From Hathewaya proteolytica DSM 3090 (GTDB lineage: Bacteria; Bacillota; Clostridia; Clostridiales; Clostridiaceae), in NCBI RefSeq assembly GCF_900142225.1, contig NZ_FRAD01000017.1:8074-72073 (forward strand): 64,000 bases of DNA, given 5' to 3'. Both the position numbers and the translations under genes were made by a program. Shown here piece by piece: positions 25,271-33,908 of the stretch. The notes beneath the pieces were generated by a model that had not been told where the DNA came from, did not search any database, and worked only from the letters and a program-made list of their open reading frames with translations. Position 1 is the stretch's first letter, and the number at the start of each line of letters is the position of its first letter.

Positions 25271-26122
25271 ATGGAAGAGAAGAAAAAACTAAAGAAGAAC
25301 AATGGTACTGCTAGAGTATTCAAAATCGTATTTGCGATTTCGTTGTTTGCTGTGATGGGAGTATTTGCGGATAAGGTTATCCATGGTAATCTAACTAAAG
25401 TAAGCCCAATACTTTCAAACTCAACGGAGACAAAAAATTGGGGCTTGGGCGGATTTAAAACTCAGGGGCAGCAACCAACGGGAACAGCATCTGTAGGAGA
25501 GATGAAAAAGTACAATGCATATTATATGGGAAGTGCAGATGAGAAGGTAGTTTACCTTACTTTCGATTGTGGCTATGAAAATGGCAACACTGAACCTATT
25601 TTAGATGCATTAAAGAAACATAATGCACCAGGCACTTTTTTTGTAGTAGGACACTTTCTAGAGAGTGCACCAGAAATGGTAAAGAGAATGGTAGCCGAGG
25701 GCCACGCCGTGGGAAATCACACATACCACCATCCAGATATGGCCAGGATTTCAGATGAAGTTCAGTTCAAAAAAGAATTGGAAAGTGTTTCTGAAAAGTT
25801 TAAAGAGATCATAGGCAAGGATATTGAAACATATTACAGACCACCGCAGGGGAAATACAATATAAATAATTTGAAGATGGCAGATAAATTTGGTTATAAA
25901 ACTTTCTTTTGGAGTCTAGCGTATGCAGATTGGAACCAAAATAGTCAACCGTCCAGAGAAACTGCTATGAGTAAGCTGACTGAAAGGATACATCCAGGCG
26001 CTGTGGTTTTGTTACACAACACGTCTAAGACCAACGGAGAAGTATTAGATGACCTTCTTACAAAATGGGAAGAAATGGGGTATACCTTTAAACCTTTATC
26101 ACATTTAATAAATAGTAAATAA
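25271..26122 (+). CDS. pdaA: Polysaccharide deacetylase, PdaA-type (spore cortex)
   Basis: A 283-residue protein with an N-terminal membrane anchor or signal (about 17-37) and a NodB-type deacetylase domain. Motifs are TFDCGYENGNT (catalytic Asp), GNHTYHHPDM (metal-binding HxxxH), YRPPQGKYN and VVLLHNTS. The CGYENGNT variant is characteristic of PdaA-type delta-lactam-forming deacetylases. They remove acetyl from N-acetylmuramic acid so that muramic delta-lactam can form in spore cortex. It has a GGAGG site 7 bases before the ATG and stands alone. The assignment to PdaA rather than another NodB deacetylase is likely but not certain. Confidence 0.85.
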   Translation: MEEKKKLKKNNGTARVFKIVFAISLFAVMGVFADKVIHGNLTKVSPILSNSTETKNWGLGGFKTQGQQPTGTASVGEMKKYNAYYMGSADEKVVYLTFDCGYENGNTEPILDALKKHNAPGTFFVVGHFLESAPEMVKRMVAEGHAVGNHTYHHPDMARISDEVQFKKELESVSEKFKEIIGKDIETYYRPPQGKYNINNLKMADKFGYKTFFWSLAYADWNQNSQPSRETAMSKLTERIHPGAVVLLHNTSKTNGEVLDDLLTKWEEMGYTFKPLSHLINSK

Positions 26123-26128
26123 AATAAA

Positions 26129-26178
26129 ACTGGTACCGATCACTAAGGTGTTTCTTAGTGGGGTATCAGTTTTTATTT
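26129..26178 (+). terminator. Rho-independent terminator
   Basis: Stem ACTGGTACCGATCACTAAG / CTTAGTGGGGTATCAGT followed by TTTTATTTTT, after pdaA. Confidence 0.85.
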
Positions 26179-26247
26179 TTACTGAAAAATTTACCTAATA
26201 GATATTCTATCACTGCTATAGCCAAAAGAGCCACATATACTTTCCAT

Positions 26248-26649
26248 CTACAATTCTTTTGCGAGAGCTTCCATAGCTGGAATATCAGCAGGTGCCCATT
26301 TCAAGGAGCAAAGACATGGGCGTTTTAACCATATAAGGGCGGCGTGCTCGGATTTTATAGGATGGCTATCATTTATTAGCTCGCAACGCACGGTGATCAG
26401 GTTAACTATAATATTTTCATATTCATGGACATTGTGGTTGAATATTTCTAATGCCTTTATATCACAATTTAATTCTTCCTTTATTTCCCGGACAATGGCT
26501 TCTTTTAAATCTTCATATTTTTCAACCTTACCCCCTGGAAATTCCCAAAGGTTTCCCATGGACATTGATGGAGAACGGAGGGCACAGAGAATTTCATTAT
26601 TTTGGTTTTCTAAAATGGCGCCTACTACTTGTATTGTCTTTTTCATCAT
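26248..26649 (-). CDS. Nudix hydrolase (MutT-like)
   Basis: A 133-residue protein. ATG 26649 is preferred, with AGGTGAG just upstream; ATG 26646 is also possible. The Nudix box is complete except for one position: GGKVEKYEDLKEAIVREIKEELNC, where Asn replaces the usual late Gly. The preceding NLWEFPGGKVE is the MutT signature. MutT proteins hydrolyse oxidised nucleotides such as 8-oxo-dGTP to protect DNA; other pyrophosphate substrates are possible. The gene upstream (26663-27283) ends 13 bases away on the same strand and may be cotranscribed. Confidence 0.9.
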   Translation of the reverse strand: MMKKTIQVVGAILENQNNEILCALRSPSMSMGNLWEFPGGKVEKYEDLKEAIVREIKEELNCDIKALEIFNHNVHEYENIIVNLITVRCELINDSHPIKSEHAALIWLKRPCLCSLKWAPADIPAMEALAKEL

Positions 26650-26662
26650 ACTCACCTACATT

Positions 26663-27283
26663 TTAATTATTGCTTTTTTCCATGAGAAATTTTTGGTTAG
26701 GTTCATAAACGTAGTAAGCTTCTGTTGGTCTTGTTTCATAAAGTTCGTTTTGTTCTCCTCTAAGGAAAAGATTAAGATGTTTTTTTACAAATGAAGAGAT
26801 GGCATCTTCCCCAGAGATTTGAAATCCATTGGCACCAGTTATTTTCATATCTAAGATGTAATCATTTGATGATATATATAATTTTCTGTTGGGTTTTGAT
26901 GATGGCAATTCTTCTAACTTGCAATCTGGATTAAGCTTTATGTCTACAATATAGTTTTCACTGTTAATTTTCATGGATTTTGGCTTAACCTCAAAGTTTT
27001 TGGAAACTGCATAATCTAGGACAACAAATGATGAGTCAATACAAAAATTTGTAAGCTTGCTTACGGAAAGATTCTTATCTAAATTTGCTGTTCCTGACAC
27101 AGTTTTGTTTTCTTTATCTATGGAAATTACAACATTCTTTGTGGCATCTATTGTTCCAGGGAACTTTAGTATTAGAATGAAGGATACTATGGCCATTATG
27201 GGGAAAAAAAAGAACATAAACTGCAATGCTGATGTCTTAGCTGGTTTTAGTTTTTTACTTTTTACTTTATTTGATACTTTCAC
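26663..27283 (-). CDS. Hypothetical single-pass membrane protein
   Basis: A 206-residue protein starting at GTG 27283 with AGGAGG 9 bases upstream. A basic N-terminus (KSKKLKPAK) is followed by one membrane helix (about 22-42), so the remaining ~160 residues are probably outside the cell. That part is rich in beta-prone segments (KTVSGTANLDKNLSVSKL, NYIVDIKLNP, KLYISSNDYILDMKI). I recognise no family. It is divergent from the PAS kinase at 27498 and 13 bases before the Nudix gene. Confidence 0.6.
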   Translation of the reverse strand: MKVSNKVKSKKLKPAKTSALQFMFFFFPIMAIVSFILILKFPGTIDATKNVVISIDKENKTVSGTANLDKNLSVSKLTNFCIDSSFVVLDYAVSKNFEVKPKSMKINSENYIVDIKLNPDCKLEELPSSKPNRKLYISSNDYILDMKITGANGFQISGEDAISSFVKKHLNLFLRGEQNELYETRPTEAYYVYEPNQKFLMEKSNN

Positions 27284-27497
27284 TCACTTCAACCTCCTAA
27301 AATGTATACTTATATATTTTATATTATACTATGTTCTATTGTAGGAGAATTACAGAAACATTACAAGAAGAATGTTATTTTTTTAGCAAATTGTCTAGAA
27401 TTTTTTGAAGAGTTTGTCCTGTGAAATATTGAGTTTATATTTATTGCGTAGTATGATATAATTTGTGTGTTAATTATATAAGATAGGAAGGTTACCA

Positions 27498-29633
27498 ATG
27501 TATCAATATTTAATAGATTGCAAATATATCAATGAAGGCCAATTAGAATACCATTTGAATAGTTATAAAAATTATGAAATGCCAGTGTATATTGTGGATG
27601 CCAATGGTAAGTATACATATGTTAATAATGCATTTCTTAAAGTATTAAACATAAGAAACGAAGAAGATGTTGCGAAAGATGTAGAGCTGATTTTAGGAAC
27701 CCGAAATGCTAAATACATTTCAAGTCTTAAACAGAAAATAATTATTTTAAAGGAAAAAAAGAGTTTTAACCAATGTATATATATTGATGGGAAAGAAATG
27801 GTCTGGAGAGTTACTAGTATTCCCATATTAGATTACAATGGAGATTGCAACAAATGTATTTGCATTGCAAAGGTTTCATATAAGAAGGACATTTATACTG
27901 AGAAAAGTGATGAATATGGAAACCAATACAATATACAATACAGCATCATAGGAGATGACAATGAAAGAAAAGAAGAGTTCATATATGAAGAATTGTATGA
28001 GTACATGCAAGAGATAAGCCATAAAATTGTATTGGACGGAATGAGTATATGGATCTATGATGAAAAGTTTAAGATCATAAAGAAGCGAATCTGCATTGGC
28101 ATAGATAGCAAGATAATGGATGGGGTAGAGCTTCCTTTTGATGATTATCAGCAGGAATACATGAAGAGAAACTGCAAAAATCTATTTTATCCTGTTCCTA
28201 TGAAATCCTATGAGAGGTTTTTTGCAGAGCATGGTTTTGAAGATGCGTACAACAAATATCTATTAGATAAGTATATAATGTACATGCCTATAATCTATGA
28301 TGGAAGAGTTCTGGGAATGCTCAGTATTTATTTAAGCAATGGTCATTTAGAGGAGGAGGGGTACGTTCTTATAAGGCGTGTTATCAATAGAATATCCTTA
28401 TGTTTGAAAAATATACAGTTACTCCACGACGTGACAAATCAATTGAGCGAAAAGGTAAAGTTGCAAAATACGTTGAATAGATATTTGAACAATTCCATGG
28501 ATTTATGTATCGTAATGGACATTGAATTCAATATTCTTACCACATCCTATAGTGTAATAAAACTGTTGGGATGGACTTTTGAGGAAATTAAACAGCAGAA
28601 AATACACGAAATGATTATAAGTAATTCAAAAAAATTAAGGGACGTAATAGACTCAAATAAAAGGTATAATACTAGGGTTTATGTGGGACCTTGCAAGGCC
28701 ATGTGCAAGGATGGCTCTTTTAAGGATTTGGATGTGTACTACTACATCGACACTATTAATAATGAAATAGTACTTACTGGACAAGATGTAACTGGCATAA
28801 ATGAGTTAAAAGCTAAAACTAAATTATTACAAAGTGAGATAGACAAAGAAAAAGTGAAAAATGAGTTTATTACAAATATATCTCATGAGTTTAGAACTCC
28901 TTTAAACATTATACTGTCTGCCGTTCAGCTAGAAGAGATCCGAAATAAAAATAATTCTGTGGATGAGGGAAAGATTGATAACATTGCTCTTATAAAGCAA
29001 AACTCCTATAGAATTTTAAGATTATCAAATAATTTAATTGATATAGCTGCCATAAACTCTGGATGTATGAAAATGAATTATAGAAATGTGAACCTTATGG
29101 CTTATATTAGAGAAATTACTAAACATGTAGAATCTTTTTGCCGAATAATAAATAGACAGTTTTCTTGCTATTTAGACAATGTAAATATTACCATATCCTG
29201 TGATAAAGAGAAGATGGAGAAAGTAATATTGAATTTGTTGTCCAATGCTATTAAATTTACTAGTCTTGGCGGGAAAATAGGTTTGGGGGCCAATGTGGAT
29301 AGGAACAGCAACAGGTTGTATGTATGGGTAAAGGATGATGGGTGCGGAATAGCCGAAGAAAACTATGAAAAGGTTTTCTCTTCTTTTACTCAGGTGGATA
29401 ATCTTTTAACTAGAACTACAGAGGGCAGTGGGATAGGACTAGCCTTGTGCAAAGCATTCGTTGAGCTGCACAATGGCAAGATATATATAGATTCTTCCTT
29501 TAAACAAGGTACAAAGATGGTATTTTATATACCTTTATGCAAGTTAAGGGAGACCTCTACAAACAAGGATTCTGTAATACTTCAGAGCTCTAAGACTAGC
29601 GTGGAGGTGGAATTTTCAGATATATATCTGTAG
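27498..29633 (+). CDS. Cytoplasmic PAS-domain hybrid-type sensor histidine kinase
   Basis: A 711-residue protein without membrane segments. An N-terminal PAS domain (about 20-130; YIVDANGKYTYVNNAFLKVL) is followed by a GAF-like region (about 170-310) and a second PAS domain (about 325-440). A HisKA domain has H-box TNISHEFRTPL with His near residue 463, then an ATPase domain with N-box LNLLSNAIKFTSLGG, D-box DDGCGIAEE and G-box GSGIGLALCK. There is no receiver domain and no adjacent regulator gene, so its phosphotransfer partner is elsewhere. Clostridial orphan kinases of this form include Spo0A kinases; that role is only a possibility here. Confidence 0.9.
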   Translation: MYQYLIDCKYINEGQLEYHLNSYKNYEMPVYIVDANGKYTYVNNAFLKVLNIRNEEDVAKDVELILGTRNAKYISSLKQKIIILKEKKSFNQCIYIDGKEMVWRVTSIPILDYNGDCNKCICIAKVSYKKDIYTEKSDEYGNQYNIQYSIIGDDNERKEEFIYEELYEYMQEISHKIVLDGMSIWIYDEKFKIIKKRICIGIDSKIMDGVELPFDDYQQEYMKRNCKNLFYPVPMKSYERFFAEHGFEDAYNKYLLDKYIMYMPIIYDGRVLGMLSIYLSNGHLEEEGYVLIRRVINRISLCLKNIQLLHDVTNQLSEKVKLQNTLNRYLNNSMDLCIVMDIEFNILTTSYSVIKLLGWTFEEIKQQKIHEMIISNSKKLRDVIDSNKRYNTRVYVGPCKAMCKDGSFKDLDVYYYIDTINNEIVLTGQDVTGINELKAKTKLLQSEIDKEKVKNEFITNISHEFRTPLNIILSAVQLEEIRNKNNSVDEGKIDNIALIKQNSYRILRLSNNLIDIAAINSGCMKMNYRNVNLMAYIREITKHVESFCRIINRQFSCYLDNVNITISCDKEKMEKVILNLLSNAIKFTSLGGKIGLGANVDRNSNRLYVWVKDDGCGIAEENYEKVFSSFTQVDNLLTRTTEGSGIGLALCKAFVELHNGKIYIDSSFKQGTKMVFYIPLCKLRETSTNKDSVILQSSKTSVEVEFSDIYL

Positions 29634-29655
29634 TATAAGTAAAAATTTTAAGAAC

Positions 29656-30156
29656 TTATAGGTGGTGTTGGGCATTATTTAAATTTACACTATCAATGGT
29701 ATCCTTTAAAAGAGACATTTTTATAAGGATAAGATTAATGTCTGTATTCAATATACTAGCTAGTTGAACTACATCGTAACCTTCCTGAGCTAATGATATA
29801 AATTCTTTGGAGTCGATGAGCAGTGAGCTAGCAAAAAGATTTGCTTCATACTCTGGCCTGTTCTTCATGTCGTACAGCATAAATTCCTGTAGTACAGAAG
29901 AACGGGCTAGATCATCGTGAAGCAGGGAGTGACCGAGCTCATGGGCACATACTATTCGCTGCATCTCCCAAGGTAAATTTGAATTTATAAATATATATTT
30001 ACTATCACATATAATGGCATACATACCTTTTAATTTAGTAAAGTCGGATCTATACATTATTTTTATGCCCAGTCCTTGGGCTATGTCAAAAGGATCACAG
30101 CTTTTATATCTAGTTATGAGGTCGTATGCAATTTTTTCGATGTAGTTATAGCTCAT
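29656..30156 (-). CDS. ImmA/IrrE-family metallo-endopeptidase
   Basis: A 166-residue protein with the zinc protease motif AHELGHSLLHDD (H72, E73, H76) and a downstream Glu in the helix around EYEANLFASSLL (the third ligand, ExxxFA type). ImmA of ICEBs1 and IrrE of Deinococcus cleave an XRE-type repressor after DNA damage. The gene directly upstream on the same strand encodes an XRE repressor, and the divergent gene is DNA polymerase IV. The expected job is therefore to inactivate that repressor and turn on the polymerase. There is no sign of an integrative element around it. Confidence 0.92.
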   Translation of the reverse strand: MSYNYIEKIAYDLITRYKSCDPFDIAQGLGIKIMYRSDFTKLKGMYAIICDSKYIFINSNLPWEMQRIVCAHELGHSLLHDDLARSSVLQEFMLYDMKNRPEYEANLFASSLLIDSKEFISLAQEGYDVVQLASILNTDINLILIKMSLLKDTIDSVNLNNAQHHL

Positions 30157-30186
30157 TTATTATACACTTCCCTAAACTTTACTTTT

Positions 30187-30594
30187 TTATGATTTTGTAA
30201 ATATGTTTTCATGGTGTTGCTCACCATTTTTCTTTGCATCTAAGTACGCTTCCATAAGGGCTTGCATTACAGCGTCTTTGTCCCCTTCTTCTAAGTTACC
30301 CCCTGAAAACAGTGCACTTACTTCAGAAATCAAGTTCATAGCCTGAAGCTTGGAGTCCATCTCAATGCTTTTTTCATTGGAGTTTATGTTTTCACTTTCA
30401 TCCATCATAAGATAGTCAGTACTTACATTAAATATAGAGGAAAGTTTGCTGAAGATCTCAGTGCTCTTGGGATAACAATTCCCCTTTTCATAATTTATCA
30501 GTGTTCTTTTAGTTACACCTAATTTATTTGATAGCTCTTCTTGAGTCATTTTATTTTCAGTTCGCATTTTTCTCAATTTGTCTTTAAACTGCAT
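30187..30594 (-). CDS. XRE-family repressor (ImmR/DdrO-like)
   Basis: A 135-residue protein. ATG 30594 has AAGGAAGTG upstream; the open frame extends 11 codons further without a good site. Residues 1-62 are an HTH_3 domain (LRKMRTENKMTQEELSNKLG, then KRTLINYEKGN). The C-terminal half is acidic and helical, probably for dimerisation and for cleavage by ImmA. It lies 30 bases before the ImmA gene. Near-identical GTGAAA-N4-TTTCAC palindromes fill the promoters of this gene and of divergent dinB, so it probably represses both. Confidence 0.9.
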   Translation of the reverse strand: MQFKDKLRKMRTENKMTQEELSNKLGVTKRTLINYEKGNCYPKSTEIFSKLSSIFNVSTDYLMMDESENINSNEKSIEMDSKLQAMNLISEVSALFSGGNLEEGDKDAVMQALMEAYLDAKKNGEQHHENIFTKS

Positions 30595-30652
30595 AATAAC
30601 ACTTCCTTTCTTTAATTTCAAGTTCATACATTAAGGATATGATTAGATATAT

Positions 30653-30681
30653 TTTATAAGGTGAAATAAATTTCATAAAAA
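30653..30681 (-). promoter_or_regulatory. Predicted promoter of the XRE-ImmA operon
   Basis: On the minus strand, TTTTTA (30676-30681) and TATAAA (30653-30658) are separated by 17 bases. The spacer is almost exactly filled by operator 30661-30676. The -35 is weak. Confidence 0.5.
30661..30676. promoter_or_regulatory. XRE operator 1
   Basis: GTGAAA-TAAA-TTTCAT, a palindrome with one mismatch, within the XRE-ImmA promoter spacer. Confidence 0.75.
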
Positions 30682-30684
30682 CTA

Positions 30685-30713
30685 TTGACAGTGAAACAAC
30701 TTTCGTATAGAAT
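30685..30713 (+). promoter_or_regulatory. Sigma-A promoter of dinB
   Basis: TTGACA (30685-30690), 17-base spacer, TAGAAT (30708-30713): a consensus -35 and near-consensus -10. Operator 2 fills bases 1-16 of the spacer. Confidence 0.85.
30691..30706. promoter_or_regulatory. XRE operator 2
   Basis: GTGAAA-CAAC-TTTCGT, same palindrome with one mismatch, lying between the -35 and -10 boxes of dinB. Confidence 0.8.
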
Positions 30714-30727
30714 ATAAAGCATAGAAG

Positions 30728-30743
30728 GTGAAACTAATTTCAC
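30728..30743. promoter_or_regulatory. XRE operator 3
   Basis: GTGAAA-CTAA-TTTCAC, a perfect 6-bp palindrome downstream of the dinB -10. Single half-sites TTTCAC (30761-30766) and GTGAAA (30783-30788) follow, the latter overlapping the ribosome binding region. Confidence 0.85.
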
Positions 30744-30791
30744 TTTAATCATAACTAAACTTTCACCTATTGTCAAGGGGGAGTGAAACTT

Positions 30792-31970
30792 ATGGACCGG
30801 GCAATTTTGCATTGTGATTTAAATAATTTTTATGCATCTGTAGAGTGTATGCTCCATCCAGAACTGAAAAATGAATATATAATAGTTGGAGGCAGTGAAC
30901 AGGATAGGCATGGCATTGTACTAGCAAAAAACAACAAAGCAAAGGCCTGTGGTATAAAAACGGGAGAAGCAGTGTGGCAGGCGAGACAGAAATGTAAGGG
31001 CTTAGTAGTAGTCCCACCACACCATGATGAGTACGCTAAGTATTCAAAGCTTGTTCAAAATATATATTATAAGTATACCAATCTCATTGAACCTTTTGGC
31101 ATAGATGAATGCTGGTTAGACGTGACGGGAAGTACAAGACTCTTTGGAAAACCCTCGGATATTGCTTTTAAAATAAAAGAAGAAGTAAAGTCGCAGTTGG
31201 GACTTACAATATCCGTGGGAGTTTCCTACAATAAAATATTTGCAAAGCTCGGCAGCGACTTGAAAAAACCTGATGCGGTGACCGAAATATCGTCGAGGGA
31301 TTTCAGGGAGAAGATATGGTGGCTGCCAGCATCTTCAATGATAGGTATAGGAAAATCTACAAAAGCTAAGTTAGATCGCTATTGTATACACACAATAGGA
31401 GATTTGGCAAAGTGTAATGTAGATTTTTTAATTCATAAATTTGGCAAGGTAGGCTATGATTTGTGGTGCAATGCCAATGGACAAAACAGATCTCCTGTAA
31501 AAGACTTTTTATATAGTGAAGATGTAAAGAGCGTAGGCCACGGTACTACTACAAGTAAAGATTTAAGCAGCAATGAACAGGTGTGGAAACTGATTCTGTA
31601 TCTTTCAGAATCCGTAGCATCACAACTGAAAAACAAAAATATGGTTGCAGGAGTTATTCAATTAGAAATAAAAGATAATGAATTTTCAACGTTTAGTCAC
31701 GAGGGCAAGATTGCATATAGTACAGATAGTAGTCTTATTATTGCTAAAAAAGCATATGAGCTTTTTATTAAAAGTTATCCCTGGAAGAAAAATATTAGGG
31801 CTCTTACAGTGCGAACTAAATCTTTGCAGTCCAGGGATATCCCCCTTCAGCTAGACTTACTTTGCAGTTATGATTCACAGCTTAAGCAAGAAAAAGCAGA
31901 ATATGTTGTAAATGATATACGTAAGCGCTTTGGAAACAATAAAATTTGCTTTGCTAGGCTTCTGAAATGA
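30792..31970 (+). CDS. dinB: DNA polymerase IV (Y-family translesion polymerase)
   Basis: A 392-residue protein. ATG 30792 lies 8 bases after AAGGGGGAG; GTG 30783 overlaps that site. Catalytic motif CDLNNFYASVE (Asp 9) and FGIDECWLDVTG (about 102-113) supply the metal-binding acids. Helix-hairpin-helix segments follow at about 180-230, then the little-finger domain. A sliding-clamp binding motif, QLDLL, lies near the C-terminus. It copies damaged DNA with low fidelity. There is no LexA-type box upstream; control seems to be by the divergent XRE/ImmA pair through three operators. Confidence 0.94.
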   Translation: MDRAILHCDLNNFYASVECMLHPELKNEYIIVGGSEQDRHGIVLAKNNKAKACGIKTGEAVWQARQKCKGLVVVPPHHDEYAKYSKLVQNIYYKYTNLIEPFGIDECWLDVTGSTRLFGKPSDIAFKIKEEVKSQLGLTISVGVSYNKIFAKLGSDLKKPDAVTEISSRDFREKIWWLPASSMIGIGKSTKAKLDRYCIHTIGDLAKCNVDFLIHKFGKVGYDLWCNANGQNRSPVKDFLYSEDVKSVGHGTTTSKDLSSNEQVWKLILYLSESVASQLKNKNMVAGVIQLEIKDNEFSTFSHEGKIAYSTDSSLIIAKKAYELFIKSYPWKKNIRALTVRTKSLQSRDIPLQLDLLCSYDSQLKQEKAEYVVNDIRKRFGNNKICFARLLK

Positions 31971-32107
31971 GTAGGAATAAACGACTTTGATTATGTGCAT
32001 AATATAATGTAAACATCTATGCTGAGTGGAATGCTTTGCCACTTGTTATGAATAAATTCTAATGATAAAATATATATTATACTATAAGAAGTTTAGGTGG
32101 TGAATTT

Positions 32108-32389
32108 ATGGATAGTGAGACTAAACAAATGTTTGAACTTATAATTGGAAAACTTGACAAGATGGATGCAAGACTTGACACCGTCGAGAAGACACAGAAA
32201 GCTATGGTTGTGAAGATAGATGAGCTTTATGCTATAGCAAGGGCCACCGAAGAAAATATAAAAGTAACAAGAGCAGAACAGGAAAAAATTGCCTTTCAAA
32301 TGGCGAACATTCAGGGTAAAGTAAATTCCTTAACTGGTGAGGTTAAGGAGCATGAACATATTATACAACAGATAAGGGCAATAAAGTAA
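32108..32389 (+). CDS. Small coiled-coil protein, function unknown
   Basis: A 93-residue protein with AGGTGGTG before its ATG. Almost the whole length is predicted coiled coil: heptad-like repeats run from LIIGKLDKMDARLDTVEKTQ to the end (MANIQGKVNSLTGEVKEHEH). There are no Cys residues or membrane segments. Similar short coiled-coil proteins are common in clostridia and lack a named function. It stands alone between dinB and the cobalamin riboswitch. Confidence 0.65.
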   Translation: MDSETKQMFELIIGKLDKMDARLDTVEKTQKAMVVKIDELYAIARATEENIKVTRAEQEKIAFQMANIQGKVNSLTGEVKEHEHIIQQIRAIK

Positions 32390-32419
32390 TACAAACTAAT
32401 TATCATTATAACGGATGTA

Positions 32420-32448
32420 TTGACACGGAATTCATAATATCGTATACT
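32420..32448 (+). promoter_or_regulatory. Sigma-A promoter of the btu-cobN operon
   Basis: TTGACA (32420-32425), 17-base spacer, TATACT (32443-32448), ending 13 bases before the riboswitch. Confidence 0.8.
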
Positions 32449-32461
32449 CTATATTGAAAAT

Positions 32462-32620
32462 GTGAGGTACCTATAGTTTAAATGGGAAAAAGGTGAGATG
32501 CCTTTACAGCCCCCGCTACTGTGTGTAGGGATGAAATCTTTAGAGCCACTGAAAGAAAAGTATTTCTTTTGGGAAGGGAAGAGAGTAAGAAGATCTACAA
32601 GTCAGGAGACCTGCCTTATA
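32462..32620 (+). ncRNA. Cobalamin riboswitch
   Basis: The conserved core elements appear in order: GAGGTACC at the 5' side, GGTGAGATGCC, ACAGCCCCCGCTACTGTG, the B12-box region GAGCCACTGAAAG, GGGAAGG, and the 3' core AGTCAGGAGACCTGCC. It binds adenosylcobalamin or a related corrinoid and shuts down the downstream genes. A terminator hairpin at 32781-32812 is the likely expression platform, which indicates transcriptional control of btuFCD-cobN. Confidence 0.96.
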
Positions 32621-32780
32621 TTATATTTTATCGCTTCGGTGGGAAGTGAAAGAAATAAAGGTTAGTATGTTAATATTATGGCAGTGTTCTCTTTATGTTT
32701 GTGTTATAGAACATAGTTTATTTTAACAAGTTATGGTTTTAGTTAAGGCCATTTCTTATACTGATTCTTATTTTGATTTC

Positions 32781-32812
32781 AAATCCAACCAAAATGGTTG
32801 GATTTTTTTATT
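32781..32812 (+). terminator. Terminator acting as riboswitch expression platform
   Basis: AAATCCAACC / GGTTGGATT with a 5-base loop and a run of seven T. It lies between the cobalamin aptamer and the first gene, so it would stop transcription when cobalamin is bound. Confidence 0.88.
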
Positions 32813-32840
32813 TACAATAATACATATGGAGGATAGCATT

Positions 32841-33908
32841 ATGGTAAAATCAAGTGTAAAAAAGGCATTAAGCTTATTGATGGTAGCGACTATGTCGGTA
32901 TCAATTATGGTGTCAATGAGTGGGTGTGGTAAGTCAGTAGTAGACAAGAAAGAGGATAACAAGGGAAAAACGTCACAAGTAAGCACCGAATCAAAAGGCA
33001 ACGAAAGTAAAAATTTATATCCAGATTTCGTTCTTAAGGATACGGATACTAAAGTTACATACAAGGATTGTTTTGGAGATGAATCCACTATAACAAAAAA
33101 CCCAAAAAAAACTGTGGTACTTTTAAATTCTATTCTTGATTTATGGTATCTTGCTGGAGGTGAGGCTATAGCTAGAGTAGATGGGAAAACTAATGTACCT
33201 AAAGAGGCTGAGAATATAACGAATTTAGGTTCTTTTAGCAAGGTGAATCTTGAAAAACTATTAGCATTGGAACCAGATCTTGTTATAATTTCTTCATCAT
33301 CTAGTGATCAGGTAAAATTGGCAAAAAGTCTTAAAGAAAACAAGATAGAAACTGCAATTATAGACGGTAGCACTAATGCCTACGAAGGATTCAAGAAAAA
33401 TCTATATCTATTCTCTAAAATTCTTGGAACAGAAAAGATATATGATGAAAAAATATCGCAGATTACAAAAAGATGTGAAGCTGTTATAGAAAAAACTAAA
33501 AAAGTGGACAAACAACCAACTGTAGGAATATTCTTTACATCCACAAAAAGTGTACAATGCGAGTTGCCTACTTCCCTAGTTGGAGATATGGTACAACTTA
33601 TGGGTGGAAAAAATATTGTGGATGGTGTAGATGGAAAAGGAAAGACTAAAGTAGATTTTAGTATAGAAAGACTTATGGAGAAAAATCCTGATTATATTCT
33701 AGTTACAACTATGGGTGACGTAGAACAATGTAAAAAGAGATTTGAGAAGGATGTAATGTCAAATGATATATGGGGCAGCCTTAATGCTGTAAAGGAAGGC
33801 AGAATATATTATCTTCCTAAAGATTTATTCCTATACAAGCCAAATGGAAGATATGGAGAGGCCTTTGAGGAGTTAGGTAAAATTTTATACCCAGAGGTGA
33901 TTAAATAG
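32841..33908 (+). CDS. btuF: Cobalamin/iron-type ABC transporter substrate-binding lipoprotein
   Basis: ATG 32841 is chosen because GGAGGATAG precedes it and it yields a proper lipoprotein signal; the upstream extension would cross the terminator. The 355-residue protein has a signal peptide ending in the lipobox MSGC (about Cys 28). A periplasmic-binding-protein-2 domain of the FecB/BtuF type follows (KKTVVLLNSILDLWYLAGGE, then LEKLLALEPDLVII). The cobalamin riboswitch upstream and permease downstream indicate corrinoid uptake. A siderophore or heme ligand would be the alternative without that context. Confidence 0.88.
   Translation: MVKSSVKKALSLLMVATMSVSIMVSMSGCGKSVVDKKEDNKGKTSQVSTESKGNESKNLYPDFVLKDTDTKVTYKDCFGDESTITKNPKKTVVLLNSILDLWYLAGGEAIARVDGKTNVPKEAENITNLGSFSKVNLEKLLALEPDLVIISSSSSDQVKLAKSLKENKIETAIIDGSTNAYEGFKKNLYLFSKILGTEKIYDEKISQITKRCEAVIEKTKKVDKQPTVGIFFTSTKSVQCELPTSLVGDMVQLMGGKNIVDGVDGKGKTKVDFSIERLMEKNPDYILVTTMGDVEQCKKRFEKDVMSNDIWGSLNAVKEGRIYYLPKDLFLYKPNGRYGEAFEELGKILYPEVIK

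Noticed and set aside
30640..30790. LexA box upstream of dinB
   Set aside because: No GAAC-N4-GTTC-type palindrome is present; the palindromes there are of a different type.
32395..32415. Fur-like sequence (TAATTATCATTATAA) before the cobalamin operon promoter
   Set aside because: AT-rich and only a partial match; the riboswitch explains regulation better.
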